This document shows positions 1-5,480 of a stretch of DNA of 5,685 nt, piece by piece (positions within the stretch are counted from its first letter, which is position 1; every line of letters begins with the position of its first letter). Source of the DNA: an uncultured Ruminococcus sp. (GTDB lineage: Bacteria > Bacillota > Clostridia > Oscillospirales > Acutalibacteraceae); contig CACYDZ010000315.1 in the NCBI GenBank assembly GCA_902773265.1, forward strand, positions 1 through 5,685, read 5' to 3'. A program made the position numbers and the translations under genes. The notes below the pieces were generated by a model, which did no database searches, had not been told where the DNA came from, and worked only from the letters and a program-made list of their open reading frames with translations.

Positions 1-1
1 A

Positions 2-1534
2 AAAACTGATAAACAAAACAATGTTTTTTTGCTTCTGTTTTCGGCAGTGAGTTCATTCTTAATACTGATGATTTGTACACGCTCATCATTTCTGTATCCT
101 ATGAACGACTGGGTAGATGCACAGTGTTTTTTCACGGTGGGAAAAGCAATAGGTAACGGACAGATTGTCTATCGGGATATTTTTGAACAGAAAGGTATTC
201 TGTTATATCTTTTGCATATGTTGGCATACTTTGTATCGCATACTACTTTTATCGGGGTATTTTTCCTTGAGGTGGTGGCAGGAACCGCTTTTCTGTTTAT
301 CAATATAAAAATTCTGACATTATATACTGACATTCATTTTTCTGTATTTGCCGCTTCGTTATGTTCTGTTCTGATTTATTCATCAAGGGCATTCTGTAAG
401 GGGGATAGTGCAGAAGAACTTTGTCTGCCATTGCTTGCTTATGTGTTATATCTTTCGACAAAAGCCTTTAAAACAAGTAAATGGCTGGATAATCAACAAC
501 TGTTTTATGTGGGTATCGTGTCGGCGTGTGTTTTGTGGATAAAATATACGATGCTGGGATTTTTTATCGGCTGGATAATCGTTCCTATGTTATGGCTGAT
601 AAAAGAAAAACAATGGAAATCTATTGGCAAAACTTTTCTCTATATCATACTCGGTGTGGCTATTGTTACGGTACCTGTTGTTATCTACTTTGCGTATCAT
701 CATTCGCTGGCTTATCTGTGGGAAGTGTATTTTTACAAAAACATCGTTTCCTACTCTAATACAGGTGAAAGCCTTTCTTTTGCTGAAAAATTCCGTGTTA
801 TTTTCAATCATATCTATGCTTTTACCAGAGTGTCTTTAACTGACAACTACAAACGCTTTACAGGTATACTTTGTATAGGATTTTTTGGAATGTTGTTTGT
901 CAAAGGCAAAAAACAGAAAATCAGTATGTACATCATCTTTTTAAGCATGATTATTTTCATTTTTGGCGGTGGAAATGGTTTTGTCTATTATTCTGTACCG
1001 CTTTCCATATTTACGGTATTCGGCTTTATTGCTCTTTATCTTTTTATAAGGTTTTTGTATCTGAGATTTTCTTTGCCGAAACTTTCTCCGAAAAAAACTG
1101 TTTATACTGTTCTTGTTTCCCTTTTAACTGTAATTGTCAGTTTCAGCAGTGCCTATCTGCTTTCTTATAATACTGATTTTATGCACACTAAACAGGACGA
1201 ACTGGTACAATATCAGTTCAAGAAAATTATCGAAAAAGAGAAAAATCCTACATTACTTAATGTAGGATTTCTGGACAGCGGTTTTTATACTGTATGTGAC
1301 ATTGTGCCGAACTGTCGTTATTTCTGCAAGCTGAACTCTGCTTATCAGGAGGTTTATCACGGACAGATGCAGTATATTCGGAAAGGCAGAGGCGAATTTA
1401 TTGTTGCGATAGATACTGAAATAAATGATATTAAATACGAAAAAGTCGCTGAAAAGAAAGTTTTCTATGATGAAGACAGAAAGGATAAAATCTATCGTCT
1501 TTACCGGAAAAAACATAAGCAATCTGAACCCTGA
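2..1534 (+). CDS. GT-C type (ArnT/PMT-like) membrane glycosyltransferase, 5' partial
   Basis: The C-terminal 511 codons of a polytopic membrane protein. The frame is open back to base 2, reading KTDKQNNVF before the first in-frame TTG at 29. That TTG has no ribosome binding site and the ATG at 21 runs into a stop, so the real start is almost certainly upstream of the window. Numbering from the TTG, about ten hydrophobic segments lie between residues 3 and 380, followed by a soluble C-terminal part of about 120 residues. The first extracytoplasmic loop has NDWVDAQ (26-32) and YRDIFEQKG (48-56). This matches the acidic first-loop signature of GT-C enzymes that use lipid-phosphate sugar donors, where an Asp acts in catalysis. 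A second acidic loop, KGDSAEE (124-130), is also typical of the Firmicutes versions as I remember them. The likely role is transfer of a sugar from a polyprenyl-phosphate donor to an envelope glycan or protein. Donor and acceptor cannot be told from sequence. The call to the broad family is fairly firm; the substrate is unknown. Confidence 0.75.
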   Translation, partial: KTDKQNNVFLLLFSAVSSFLILMICTRSSFLYPMNDWVDAQCFFTVGKAIGNGQIVYRDIFEQKGILLYLLHMLAYFVSHTTFIGVFFLEVVAGTAFLFINIKILTLYTDIHFSVFAASLCSVLIYSSRAFCKGDSAEELCLPLLAYVLYLSTKAFKTSKWLDNQQLFYVGIVSACVLWIKYTMLGFFIGWIIVPMLWLIKEKQWKSIGKTFLYIILGVAIVTVPVVIYFAYHHSLAYLWEVYFYKNIVSYSNTGESLSFAEKFRVIFNHIYAFTRVSLTDNYKRFTGILCIGFFGMLFVKGKKQKISMYIIFLSMIIFIFGGGNGFVYYSVPLSIFTVFGFIALYLFIRFLYLRFSLPKLSPKKTVYTVLVSLLTVIVSFSSAYLLSYNTDFMHTKQDELVQYQFKKIIEKEKNPTLLNVGFLDSGFYTVCDIVPNCRYFCKLNSAYQEVYHGQMQYIRKGRGEFIVAIDTEINDIKYEKVAEKKVFYDEDRKDKIYRLYRKKHKQSEP

Positions 1535-1654
1535 AAAAGTCTGAAAGTTTTTGTCCGCTTTTTAAAAAAGTGAAAGGCATAAGCCTCTTTCGGTGAGGAA
1601 AATCGTTTGTAGCCATTTATTTTTAAGGGTGGTAGTCTCCTTTCTATTAAAAGT
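1535..1654. other. Non-coding 3' region between glycosyltransferase stop and hairpins
   Basis: About 120 bases without a supported gene. They contain two short, mutually exclusive hairpins: AGGC (1575-1578) with GCCT (1583-1586), and CCTC (1584-1587) with GAGG (1595-1598). There is also a T/A-rich near-palindrome around 1559-1570. On the plus strand this would be the 3' untranslated region before the long stem at 1682-1729. On the minus strand it lies beyond the second terminator of the small gene. No ORF here has a ribosome binding site or convincing protein character. Confidence 0.4.
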
Positions 1655-1675
1655 TCGGGAACGAGAAGTTCCCGA
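1648..1675 (-). terminator. Second, minus-oriented hairpin terminator
   Basis: An 8-bp GC-rich stem pairs 1655-1662 with 1668-1675 around a 5-base loop. Read on the minus strand it is followed by ACTTTTAA, a short U-tract. On the plus strand the stem is followed by CAAGTAAAAT with no U-tract, so it suits only minus-strand transcripts. It would back up the larger stem next to the stop codon of the small minus gene. Confidence 0.5.
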
Positions 1676-1681
1676 CAAGTA

Positions 1682-1740
1682 AAATACGTTACAGAGAAAC
1701 AGACAAGTCTGTTTCTCTGTAACGTATTTGATTATTTTTT
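1682..1740. terminator. Long perfect palindrome, probable bidirectional terminator
   Basis: Bases 1682-1704 are perfectly complementary to 1707-1729, giving a 23-bp stem with only AA at the centre. On the plus strand the stem ends in TTT and is followed by GATTATTTTTT, a good U-rich tail for the glycosyltransferase transcript. On the minus strand the stem ends in ATTTTAC, a shorter tract. The stem begins only two bases beyond the stop codon (1732-1734) of the minus gene. Placement between two convergent stop codons fits a shared terminator. The length and perfection of the stem are greater than a typical intrinsic terminator needs. Confidence 0.75.
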
Positions 1741-2016
1741 CAGGGCCCGCCTTAACCAGACTTCAGCAAAGTCCATAGCACTATAAAGACCGTTTCTTTC
1801 ACTGGACTTTATGATTTGTTTTTTTGGACTGATATCCTGAGCTGTACTCATTAACTGAATGGAAACTTTATCTGCAATTTCCATATCATTAACTTTTTTC
1901 TTCGTTTTGATTCGTATTCTCACCACATACGGGTCAGTCATATTTCCATAATAAAGCATATCACCACATCGTACCAGTGGTCTGTTTTTGTACATAAAAA
2001 ATTCGTTTTTAGCCAT
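1732..2016 (-). CDS. Conserved small protein of unknown function, 94 aa
   Basis: I cannot assign a function. The start is the ATG at 2016 (MAKNEFFMYK), because GGAGG at 2028-2024 sits 7 bases upstream. A GTG at 2034 would extend the frame by six residues but overlaps that ribosome binding site. The protein is small, basic and soluble, with no signal peptide or membrane segment. Visible landmarks are MYKNRPLVRCGD (8-19), YYGNMTDPYVV (22-32), a Lys-rich stretch IKTKKKVND (36-44), ADKVSIQLM (48-56), and a helical C-terminus GLYSAMDFAEVWLRRALKK (76-94). From memory it resembles a group of uncharacterised proteins in Ruminococcaceae sharing the 'MYKGKPLVR..YYG' and 'KNGLY.A.D....WL.RAL' patterns; I cannot verify this here. 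It has its own near-consensus promoter, diverges from the lipoprotein gene and converges on the glycosyltransferase gene, so it is probably monocistronic. Confidence 0.8.
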   Translation of the reverse strand: MAKNEFFMYKNRPLVRCGDMLYYGNMTDPYVVRIRIKTKKKVNDMEIADKVSIQLMSTAQDISPKKQIIKSSERNGLYSAMDFAEVWLRRALKK

Positions 2017-2023
2017 AAAATAT

Positions 2024-2028
2024 CCTCC
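2024..2028 (-). promoter_or_regulatory. Ribosome binding site fixing the ATG start at 2016
   Basis: GGAGG on the minus strand (CCTCC on the plus strand), 7 bases before the ATG. It rules out the GTG at 2034 as the likely start. Confidence 0.85.
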
Positions 2029-2107
2029 GTTCACCAGTCTGTGAGATAATCTATCCCTTTTTGTAAAAATGACTTCATTCGCTTTTAATCAATATACAAT
2101 TCATTAT

Positions 2108-2136
2108 ATCATAAATCTAATTTTTAGTAAAGTCAA
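2108..2136 (-). promoter_or_regulatory. SigA-type promoter of the 94-aa gene
   Basis: Reading the minus strand, TTGACT (2136-2131) is followed by a 17-base spacer and TATGAT (2113-2108), one mismatch from consensus in each box. A TATAAT overlaps it at 2110-2105. Transcription should start near 2101, giving a leader of about 85 bases. Confidence 0.75.
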
Positions 2137-2154
2137 TTAAAATATATCTAATTG
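2134..2154. repeat. Short inverted repeat between divergent promoters
   Basis: CAATTA (2134-2139) and TAATTG (2149-2154) form a 6-base inverted repeat with a 9-base gap. It overlaps the minus-strand -35 box and ends 8 bases before the plus-strand -35 box. The position would suit an operator for a dimeric regulator, but short AT-rich repeats of this size also occur by chance here. Confidence 0.3.
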
Positions 2155-2162
2155 TAATATTT

Positions 2163-2191
2163 TTGTAAACAAACAAATACACTGATATAGT
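2163..2191 (+). promoter_or_regulatory. SigA-type promoter of the lipoprotein gene
   Basis: TTGTAA (2163-2168), a 17-base spacer, then TATAGT (2186-2191) with a TG one base upstream of the -10 (extended -10). The predicted start near 2198 leaves a leader of only about 18 bases before the ATG at 2216. Confidence 0.7.
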
Positions 2192-2200
2192 ACTGTGTTG

Positions 2201-2205
2201 AGGAG
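2201..2205 (+). promoter_or_regulatory. Ribosome binding site fixing the lipoprotein start
   Basis: AGGAG lies 10 bases before the ATG at 2216 and 7 before the in-frame TTG at 2213. An in-frame GTG at 2195 lies upstream of this site and close to the predicted transcription start, so it is unlikely to be used. Confidence 0.75.
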
Positions 2206-2215
2206 AAATTTTTTG

Positions 2216-2581
2216 ATGAAACGGTATAAACATTTCTTTGTTTTTCTAGGAATAATGGTTATCATTTGTATGCTGTGCGGTTGCACACAAAGACAGATTG
2301 TCAGAGAAAGTGATGAACTAAAGTCTTTTTCCTGGCAGGGAAAAGATGAATATGGTAAACAAATTACACTTTGTTTTGACGGAAACTATGCAACACTTTC
2401 TTTAAAATCTTATCGTGCAGAAAAAAGGATTCAGGGTTTTTCAATCATACATAATCAGGATTTTGAAATTTATGATGATTCCTTGTATCACTGTTTTCGT
2501 TTTTCCTATTGTCTTTACGGTGATAAAATTGAGCTTTCTTATCGGGATAATACACTGATATTGTATAAAATAAAACAGTAA
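2216..2581 (+). CDS. Small secreted lipoprotein, 121 aa, function unknown
   Basis: The N-terminus is a clear lipoprotein signal peptide: basic MKRYKH, a hydrophobic core (residues 7-20) and a lipobox LCGC with Cys23 as the expected lipidated residue. The mature protein should be anchored to the outer face of the cytoplasmic membrane. The remaining ~98 residues alternate polar and hydrophobic positions and look like a small all-beta domain: SFSWQGKDEYGK, ITLCFDGNYATLSL, IQGFSIIH, FEIYDDSLYHCFRFSY, KIELSYRDNTLILYK. The recurring 'gain/loss of strand with final LYK' pattern recalls small lipocalin-like ligand or stress domains of Firmicutes lipoproteins, but I cannot assign a family. Cys residues at 53, 93 and 99 are unusual in an exported protein. 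The gene has its own extended -10 promoter and no convincing terminator before the next promoter at 2635, so some readthrough into the hydrolase gene is possible. Confidence 0.8.
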   Translation: MKRYKHFFVFLGIMVIICMLCGCTQRQIVRESDELKSFSWQGKDEYGKQITLCFDGNYATLSLKSYRAEKRIQGFSIIHNQDFEIYDDSLYHCFRFSYCLYGDKIELSYRDNTLILYKIKQ

Positions 2582-2634
2582 TTCAAAATAACAGGAATAT
2601 TTATTAGTTAAATTTCTAATTTTTTGTCATCAAT

Positions 2635-2663
2635 TTGCAATAATTATTAAAATGTTGTATAAT
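2635..2663 (+). promoter_or_regulatory. Strong SigA-type promoter of the cell wall hydrolase gene
   Basis: TTGCAA (2635-2640), a 17-base AT-rich spacer and a perfect TATAAT (2658-2663). Transcription should begin near 2670, giving a leader of about 40 bases. Confidence 0.8.
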
Positions 2664-2697
2664 ATTTCTATAAGAATTTAAATTTTTGTCCAGAAAA

Positions 2698-2705
2698 GGG
2701 AAGGG
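2698..2705 (+). promoter_or_regulatory. Ribosome binding site favouring a TTG start at 2712
   Basis: GGGAAGGG is the only Shine-Dalgarno-like stretch. It ends 6 bases before TTG 2712, 3 before TTG 2709 and 15 before ATG 2721. The spacing favours the TTG at 2712, although this is a non-canonical Shine-Dalgarno and the ATG cannot be excluded. Confidence 0.5.
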
Positions 2706-2711
2706 TATTTG

Positions 2712-3803
2712 TTGAAAAAAATGTCTGAATATGGAAAAGTCATTATGGTGGTTGTTGGTGCATTTGTTATGATTACTGCTGTCGAAAGTACTTATATTCA
2801 ACAAAGAATGGACAGTAACAGGATTTCTGTCGATAACCACTATGAAACAATATCTGATAAAACAAATCAAAGGCTTGTACCCACAGAAAAAAGTGCAGTC
2901 AAACCTGTACAAAAATCTGCCGAAAAGACAACGGTAAATGTTACACAGAAATCTGCCGAAAAAACAACGGTAAATGTTACACAAAAATCCACTGAAAAAC
3001 CAACGGTAAATGCTATACAAAAATCCACTGAAAAATCAACGGTAAAGGTTTCACAGAAATCTGCCGAAAAACCAACCGTAAATGCCACGCAAAAATCCAC
3101 TGAAAAAACAACTGCGAAGACTACACAGAAATCTACCGAAAAGACAACGGTAAATGTTACACAAAAATCCACTGAAAAACCAACCGTAAATACTACCGAC
3201 AAATCACCGAAAAAGTCTGTAAAGATACCAAAACAAGTTCCTACCGAACCGCCGACGACACCTGATAATCAAGCAACTGTTTCTGATAAAGGGCATACCA
3301 TTGAAGAAAACGGTAACAGTGGATTTGTCATTACTACAGACCCACCAACGGAATGGTCACAGGAATTACAGGATAAGTATAATGAACAGTATGACAGAGG
3401 ATACCTGATAGCAATAGACAATCCTGATTACAGTTATGCAACAGGACAAGTGGTGTTATGTGAAGAAGATAAAAAACTTGCCTGTCAAATTGTCATGGGA
3501 GAAGCAGGTGGGGAAGATTTCGAAGATTGTTGTGTTGTAGCACAATGTCTTAAAGATTCTATGGTATTTCTCGGGTACAATTCTATAAAAGAAGTACAGA
3601 AGGAATGTCGTTATGACGGTTTCAGAGAGGAGTACAGTGCAAAAGCTCAGGCTGCCGTAGAATATATTTTTGACCAGAACAGAAGTGCTGTTGCTCATAG
3701 AGTACTTTTCTTTTATGCGGCGGACTTATGTCAGAGTGAATGGCATGAATCACAGTATCATGTGCTTACCCGAAGGTATGCAAGATATTTTGATATGTGG
3801 TGA
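2712..3803 (+). CDS. Membrane-anchored repeat protein with SleB/CwlJ-like cell wall hydrolase domain
   Basis: A 363-residue protein if translation starts at TTG 2712 (360 from ATG 2721). A single N-terminal membrane segment (about 9-25, VIMVVVGAFVMITAV) lacks an obvious signal peptidase site, so it probably acts as a signal anchor with the rest outside. Residues 67-162 are eight tandem 12-residue repeats (QKS[AT]EK[TPS]TVN..). A Pro/Thr linker with PTEPPTTP (177-184) follows. The C-terminal domain (about 220-363) has RGYLIAIDNPDYSY, then VMGEAGGE with the likely catalytic Glu264, VAQC, AVEYIFDQNRSAVAHR, FFYA and WHESQ (344-348). These are landmarks of the Hydrolase_2 family (SleB/CwlJ), which cleaves peptidoglycan glycan strands, and especially of a Ruminococcaceae subgroup I recall. 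The domain carries seven Cys (250, 258, 273, 274, 279, 299, 340), odd for an exported domain. The likely role is peptidoglycan remodelling at the cell surface; a link to spores is not shown. Confidence 0.8.
   Translation: MKKMSEYGKVIMVVVGAFVMITAVESTYIQQRMDSNRISVDNHYETISDKTNQRLVPTEKSAVKPVQKSAEKTTVNVTQKSAEKTTVNVTQKSTEKPTVNAIQKSTEKSTVKVSQKSAEKPTVNATQKSTEKTTAKTTQKSTEKTTVNVTQKSTEKPTVNTTDKSPKKSVKIPKQVPTEPPTTPDNQATVSDKGHTIEENGNSGFVITTDPPTEWSQELQDKYNEQYDRGYLIAIDNPDYSYATGQVVLCEEDKKLACQIVMGEAGGEDFEDCCVVAQCLKDSMVFLGYNSIKEVQKECRYDGFREEYSAKAQAAVEYIFDQNRSAVAHRVLFFYAADLCQSEWHESQYHVLTRRYARYFDMW
2910..3197 (+). repeat. Eight in-frame 36-bp tandem repeats coding a Thr/Lys/Glu-rich linker
   Basis: Units begin at 2910, 2946, 2982, 3018, 3054, 3090, 3126 and 3162; a degenerate ninth begins at 3198. 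Each codes 12 residues of the pattern QKS-A/T-EK-x-T-V-N-x-x. Two sequence types can be told apart by their first bases: A units begin with CA(A/G)AAATCT plus GCC or ACC, and B units begin with CAAAAATCCACT. The order is A A B B A B A B. No unit has an insertion or deletion, so the frame is kept. The likely role is an extended, wall-spanning spacer whose length could vary between strains. Confidence 0.95.
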
Positions 3804-3837
3804 AGAAAAAAGATGTCTGAATAATCTTTGAGAAAAA

Positions 3838-3878
3838 GACCGGGTAGCCCCAAAAAGGGTTGCCCGGTCAGTACTTTT
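3838..3878 (+). terminator. Intrinsic terminator of the hydrolase gene
   Basis: A 13-bp stem pairs 3838-3850 with 3857-3869, including two G-T pairs, around a CAAAAA loop. It is followed by AGTACTTTTA. It lies 34 bases after the hydrolase stop codon. An AAAAA run just before the stem would give a U-tract on the minus strand too, but no minus-strand gene is present here to use it. Confidence 0.85.
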
Positions 3879-3940
3879 ATGTAGAGTTGACATTAAACAA
3901 ATAAAAATTATTAACAATACATGAATTTCGGTTAAGAAAA

Positions 3941-3970
3941 TTGACAATAGGTATAAAAAAATGGTATTAT
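3941..3970 (+). promoter_or_regulatory. SigA-type promoter of citrate synthase
   Basis: A perfect TTGACA (3941-3946), an 18-base spacer ending in TGG (extended -10), then TATTAT (3965-3970). Transcription should start near 3977, about 34 bases before the GTG start, leaving no room for a riboswitch. Confidence 0.8.
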
Positions 3971-3996
3971 TAACAGCGGAAAATCAAGTAATTTAT

Positions 3997-4001
3997 GGAG
4001 G
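3997..4001 (+). promoter_or_regulatory. Ribosome binding site fixing the GTG start at 4011
   Basis: GGAGG lies 9 bases before GTG 4011. No in-frame ATG lies near it, so the GTG is well supported. Confidence 0.85.
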
Positions 4002-4010
4002 AACAGGGAA

Positions 4011-5357
4011 GTGGAAGATTTATACATAAAAGAGCTGGCAGAAAAATGCCGTGAAACCAGTACAATAGATTCTGAACTGTTTTCAAAATATGATGTTCAG
4101 AAAGGTCTGAGAGATAAAAACGGTGTGGGTGTATTGGCAGGGCTGACCAATATTTCCAGCGTTATTGCTTCAAAAGAAGTAAACGGCAAAAGAATACCCT
4201 GTGCAGGACAATTACTTTTCAGAGGGTATTCTATTAAAGACCTTGTTAAAAATTCCAACAAGGCGGAACATTTCGGTTTTGAAGAAGCAATGTATCTTAT
4301 ATTGTTCGGAGAATTGCCTACCAAAGAGGAATATGATACCTTTAAGAAACGACTTGGCGAAAATATGGTATTGCCTACCAGTTTTACCAGAGATGTTATC
4401 ATGAAAGCTCCCACAAAAGATATCATGAGTTCTATCACCAAAAGTGTACTGACTTTGGCAGCTTATGATGATAAAGCGGCAGATATTTCGATAGAGAATG
4501 TATTGCGGCAGTGTATTCAGCTGATAGCCGTTTTTCCTATGTTGGCAGTATATGGTTATCAGGCATATAATCATTATGAGTGTAATAACAGTCTGTTTAT
4601 TCACCGTCCTGACCCTGAACTTTCTACAGCAGAAAATATTCTCAGAATGTTGAGAGCTGATATGCAGTATACAGATTTAGAAGCAAGAGTGCTTGATGCA
4701 GCACTCATTCTCCATATGGAACACGGTGGTGGTAACAATTCTACTTTTACTACTCATGTGGTTTCATCGGCAGGGTCTGATACCTATTCGGTTATTGCAG
4801 CAGCATTGTCGTCTTTGAAAGGTCCTAAACATGGTGGAGCTAATCTGAAAGTCGTTGAGATGATGAATGACCTCAAAGCTAATGTTGATGATATTACTGA
4901 TGCGGATAAAGTAAAAGCCTATCTGGAAAAAATTCTGGACGGTAAAGCCTTTGACGGCAAAGGACTGATTTATGGTATGGGTCATGCGATTTATTCTGTA
5001 TCTGACCCCAGAGCTCAGGTGTTCAAGAAGTTTGTCAGAGGACTGGCTGAAGAAAAGAATATGGATAAGGATTTCAAACTTTTCTCTATGATAGAAGAAA
5101 TGGCTCCCAAACTGATTGCCAATAAACGCAGAATGTATAAAGGGGTCAGTGCCAATGTGGATTTCTACAGTGGATTTGTTTACAGTATGCTTGGTATTCC
5201 GCTGGAGTTGTACACACCTATTTTTGCGATTGCCCGTATCGTTGGCTGGTCTGCTCATCGTTTGGAAGAACTGATTAATGTAGATAAGATTATCCGCCCT
5301 GCTTATATGAGCCTTGTCAAAGAACGGGAATATATCGACATTGAAAAAAGAAAATAA
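4011..5357 (+). CDS. gltA: Citrate synthase (Si-type)
   Basis: Condenses acetyl-CoA with oxaloacetate to citrate in the cytoplasm, the first step of the oxidative branch toward 2-oxoglutarate and glutamate. The 448-residue length is normal to slightly long for the family, with an N-terminal extension of about 40 residues before GLTNISSVI. Key parts are visible in order: LLFRGYSIKDL (68-78), the all-helical core, HMEHGGGNNSTF with His238, GPKHGGAN with catalytic His274, GMGHAIY with oxaloacetate-binding His325, SDPRAQ (331-336), NVDFYSG with catalytic Asp384, then ARIVGWSAHRLEE (408-420). His274, His325 and Asp384 form the classical catalytic triad, so the enzyme should be active. The common GFGHRVY motif is GMGHAIY here, with Ala in place of Arg. 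Translation starts at GTG 4011. The gene is flanked by its own promoter and terminator, so it appears monocistronic, without aconitase or isocitrate dehydrogenase genes next to it. In a fermentative anaerobe it most likely serves glutamate synthesis. Confidence 0.96.
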   Translation: MEDLYIKELAEKCRETSTIDSELFSKYDVQKGLRDKNGVGVLAGLTNISSVIASKEVNGKRIPCAGQLLFRGYSIKDLVKNSNKAEHFGFEEAMYLILFGELPTKEEYDTFKKRLGENMVLPTSFTRDVIMKAPTKDIMSSITKSVLTLAAYDDKAADISIENVLRQCIQLIAVFPMLAVYGYQAYNHYECNNSLFIHRPDPELSTAENILRMLRADMQYTDLEARVLDAALILHMEHGGGNNSTFTTHVVSSAGSDTYSVIAAALSSLKGPKHGGANLKVVEMMNDLKANVDDITDADKVKAYLEKILDGKAFDGKGLIYGMGHAIYSVSDPRAQVFKKFVRGLAEEKNMDKDFKLFSMIEEMAPKLIANKRRMYKGVSANVDFYSGFVYSMLGIPLELYTPIFAIARIVGWSAHRLEELINVDKIIRPAYMSLVKEREYIDIEKRK

Positions 5358-5368
5358 ATCTCAAAATA

Positions 5369-5409
5369 AAAAAGTCGTTATCAACGCAGAAATTTGGTAA
5401 CGACTTTTT
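5369..5409 (+). terminator. Intrinsic terminator of citrate synthase
   Basis: A 16-bp stem pairs 5369-5384 with 5394-5409 (one T-G pair) around a 9-base loop. The outer pairs are A5/T5, so it ends in TTTTT on the plus strand and works in principle in both directions. It starts 12 bases after the stop codon. Confidence 0.9.
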
Positions 5410-5480
5410 CTGTGAGATTAAATCAGTGTTTCCTTAACTTTGTTCATAATTTGTTTACTCGTTCAAAAACCCTGTTTTTC

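Noticed and set aside
29..31. TTG at 29 as the start of the glycosyltransferase
   Set aside because: No Shine-Dalgarno precedes it and the frame is open to the window edge with plausible cytoplasmic N-terminal residues, so the gene is more likely cut by the window.
2582..2634. A terminator between the lipoprotein and hydrolase genes (TTAG/CTAA followed by a T-run near 2606-2625)
   Set aside because: The stem would be only about 4 bp and AT-rich, too weak to call.
2910..3197. A CRISPR-like array, because the period is 36 bp
   Set aside because: The units are contiguous with no spacers between them, stay in frame, and code a clear protein repeat inside an expressed ORF.
2867..3202. Minus-strand ORF through the repeat, with a repeating FSVDFCVTFTV pattern
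   Set aside because: It is the antisense reading of the tandem repeats, with no ribosome binding site or promoter; the plus-strand frame carries a recognisable hydrolase domain.
3887..3914. A second promoter upstream of citrate synthase: TTGACA (3887-3892) with TATTAA (3909-3914)
   Set aside because: The -35 is perfect but the spacer is 16 bases and the -10 matches only 4 of 6; the promoter at 3941-3970 is clearly better. It could still be a minor upstream start.
4212..4604. Minus-strand ORFs inside citrate synthase (also 4097-4441 and 4764-5258)
   Set aside because: They lack ribosome binding sites and lie wholly antisense to a gene with all catalytic motifs intact.
5410..5480. A tiny minus-strand ORF (MNKVKETLI) between the citrate synthase terminator and the tRNA promoter
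   Set aside because: Nine residues, no ribosome binding site and no promoter; nothing else is visible in this stretch.
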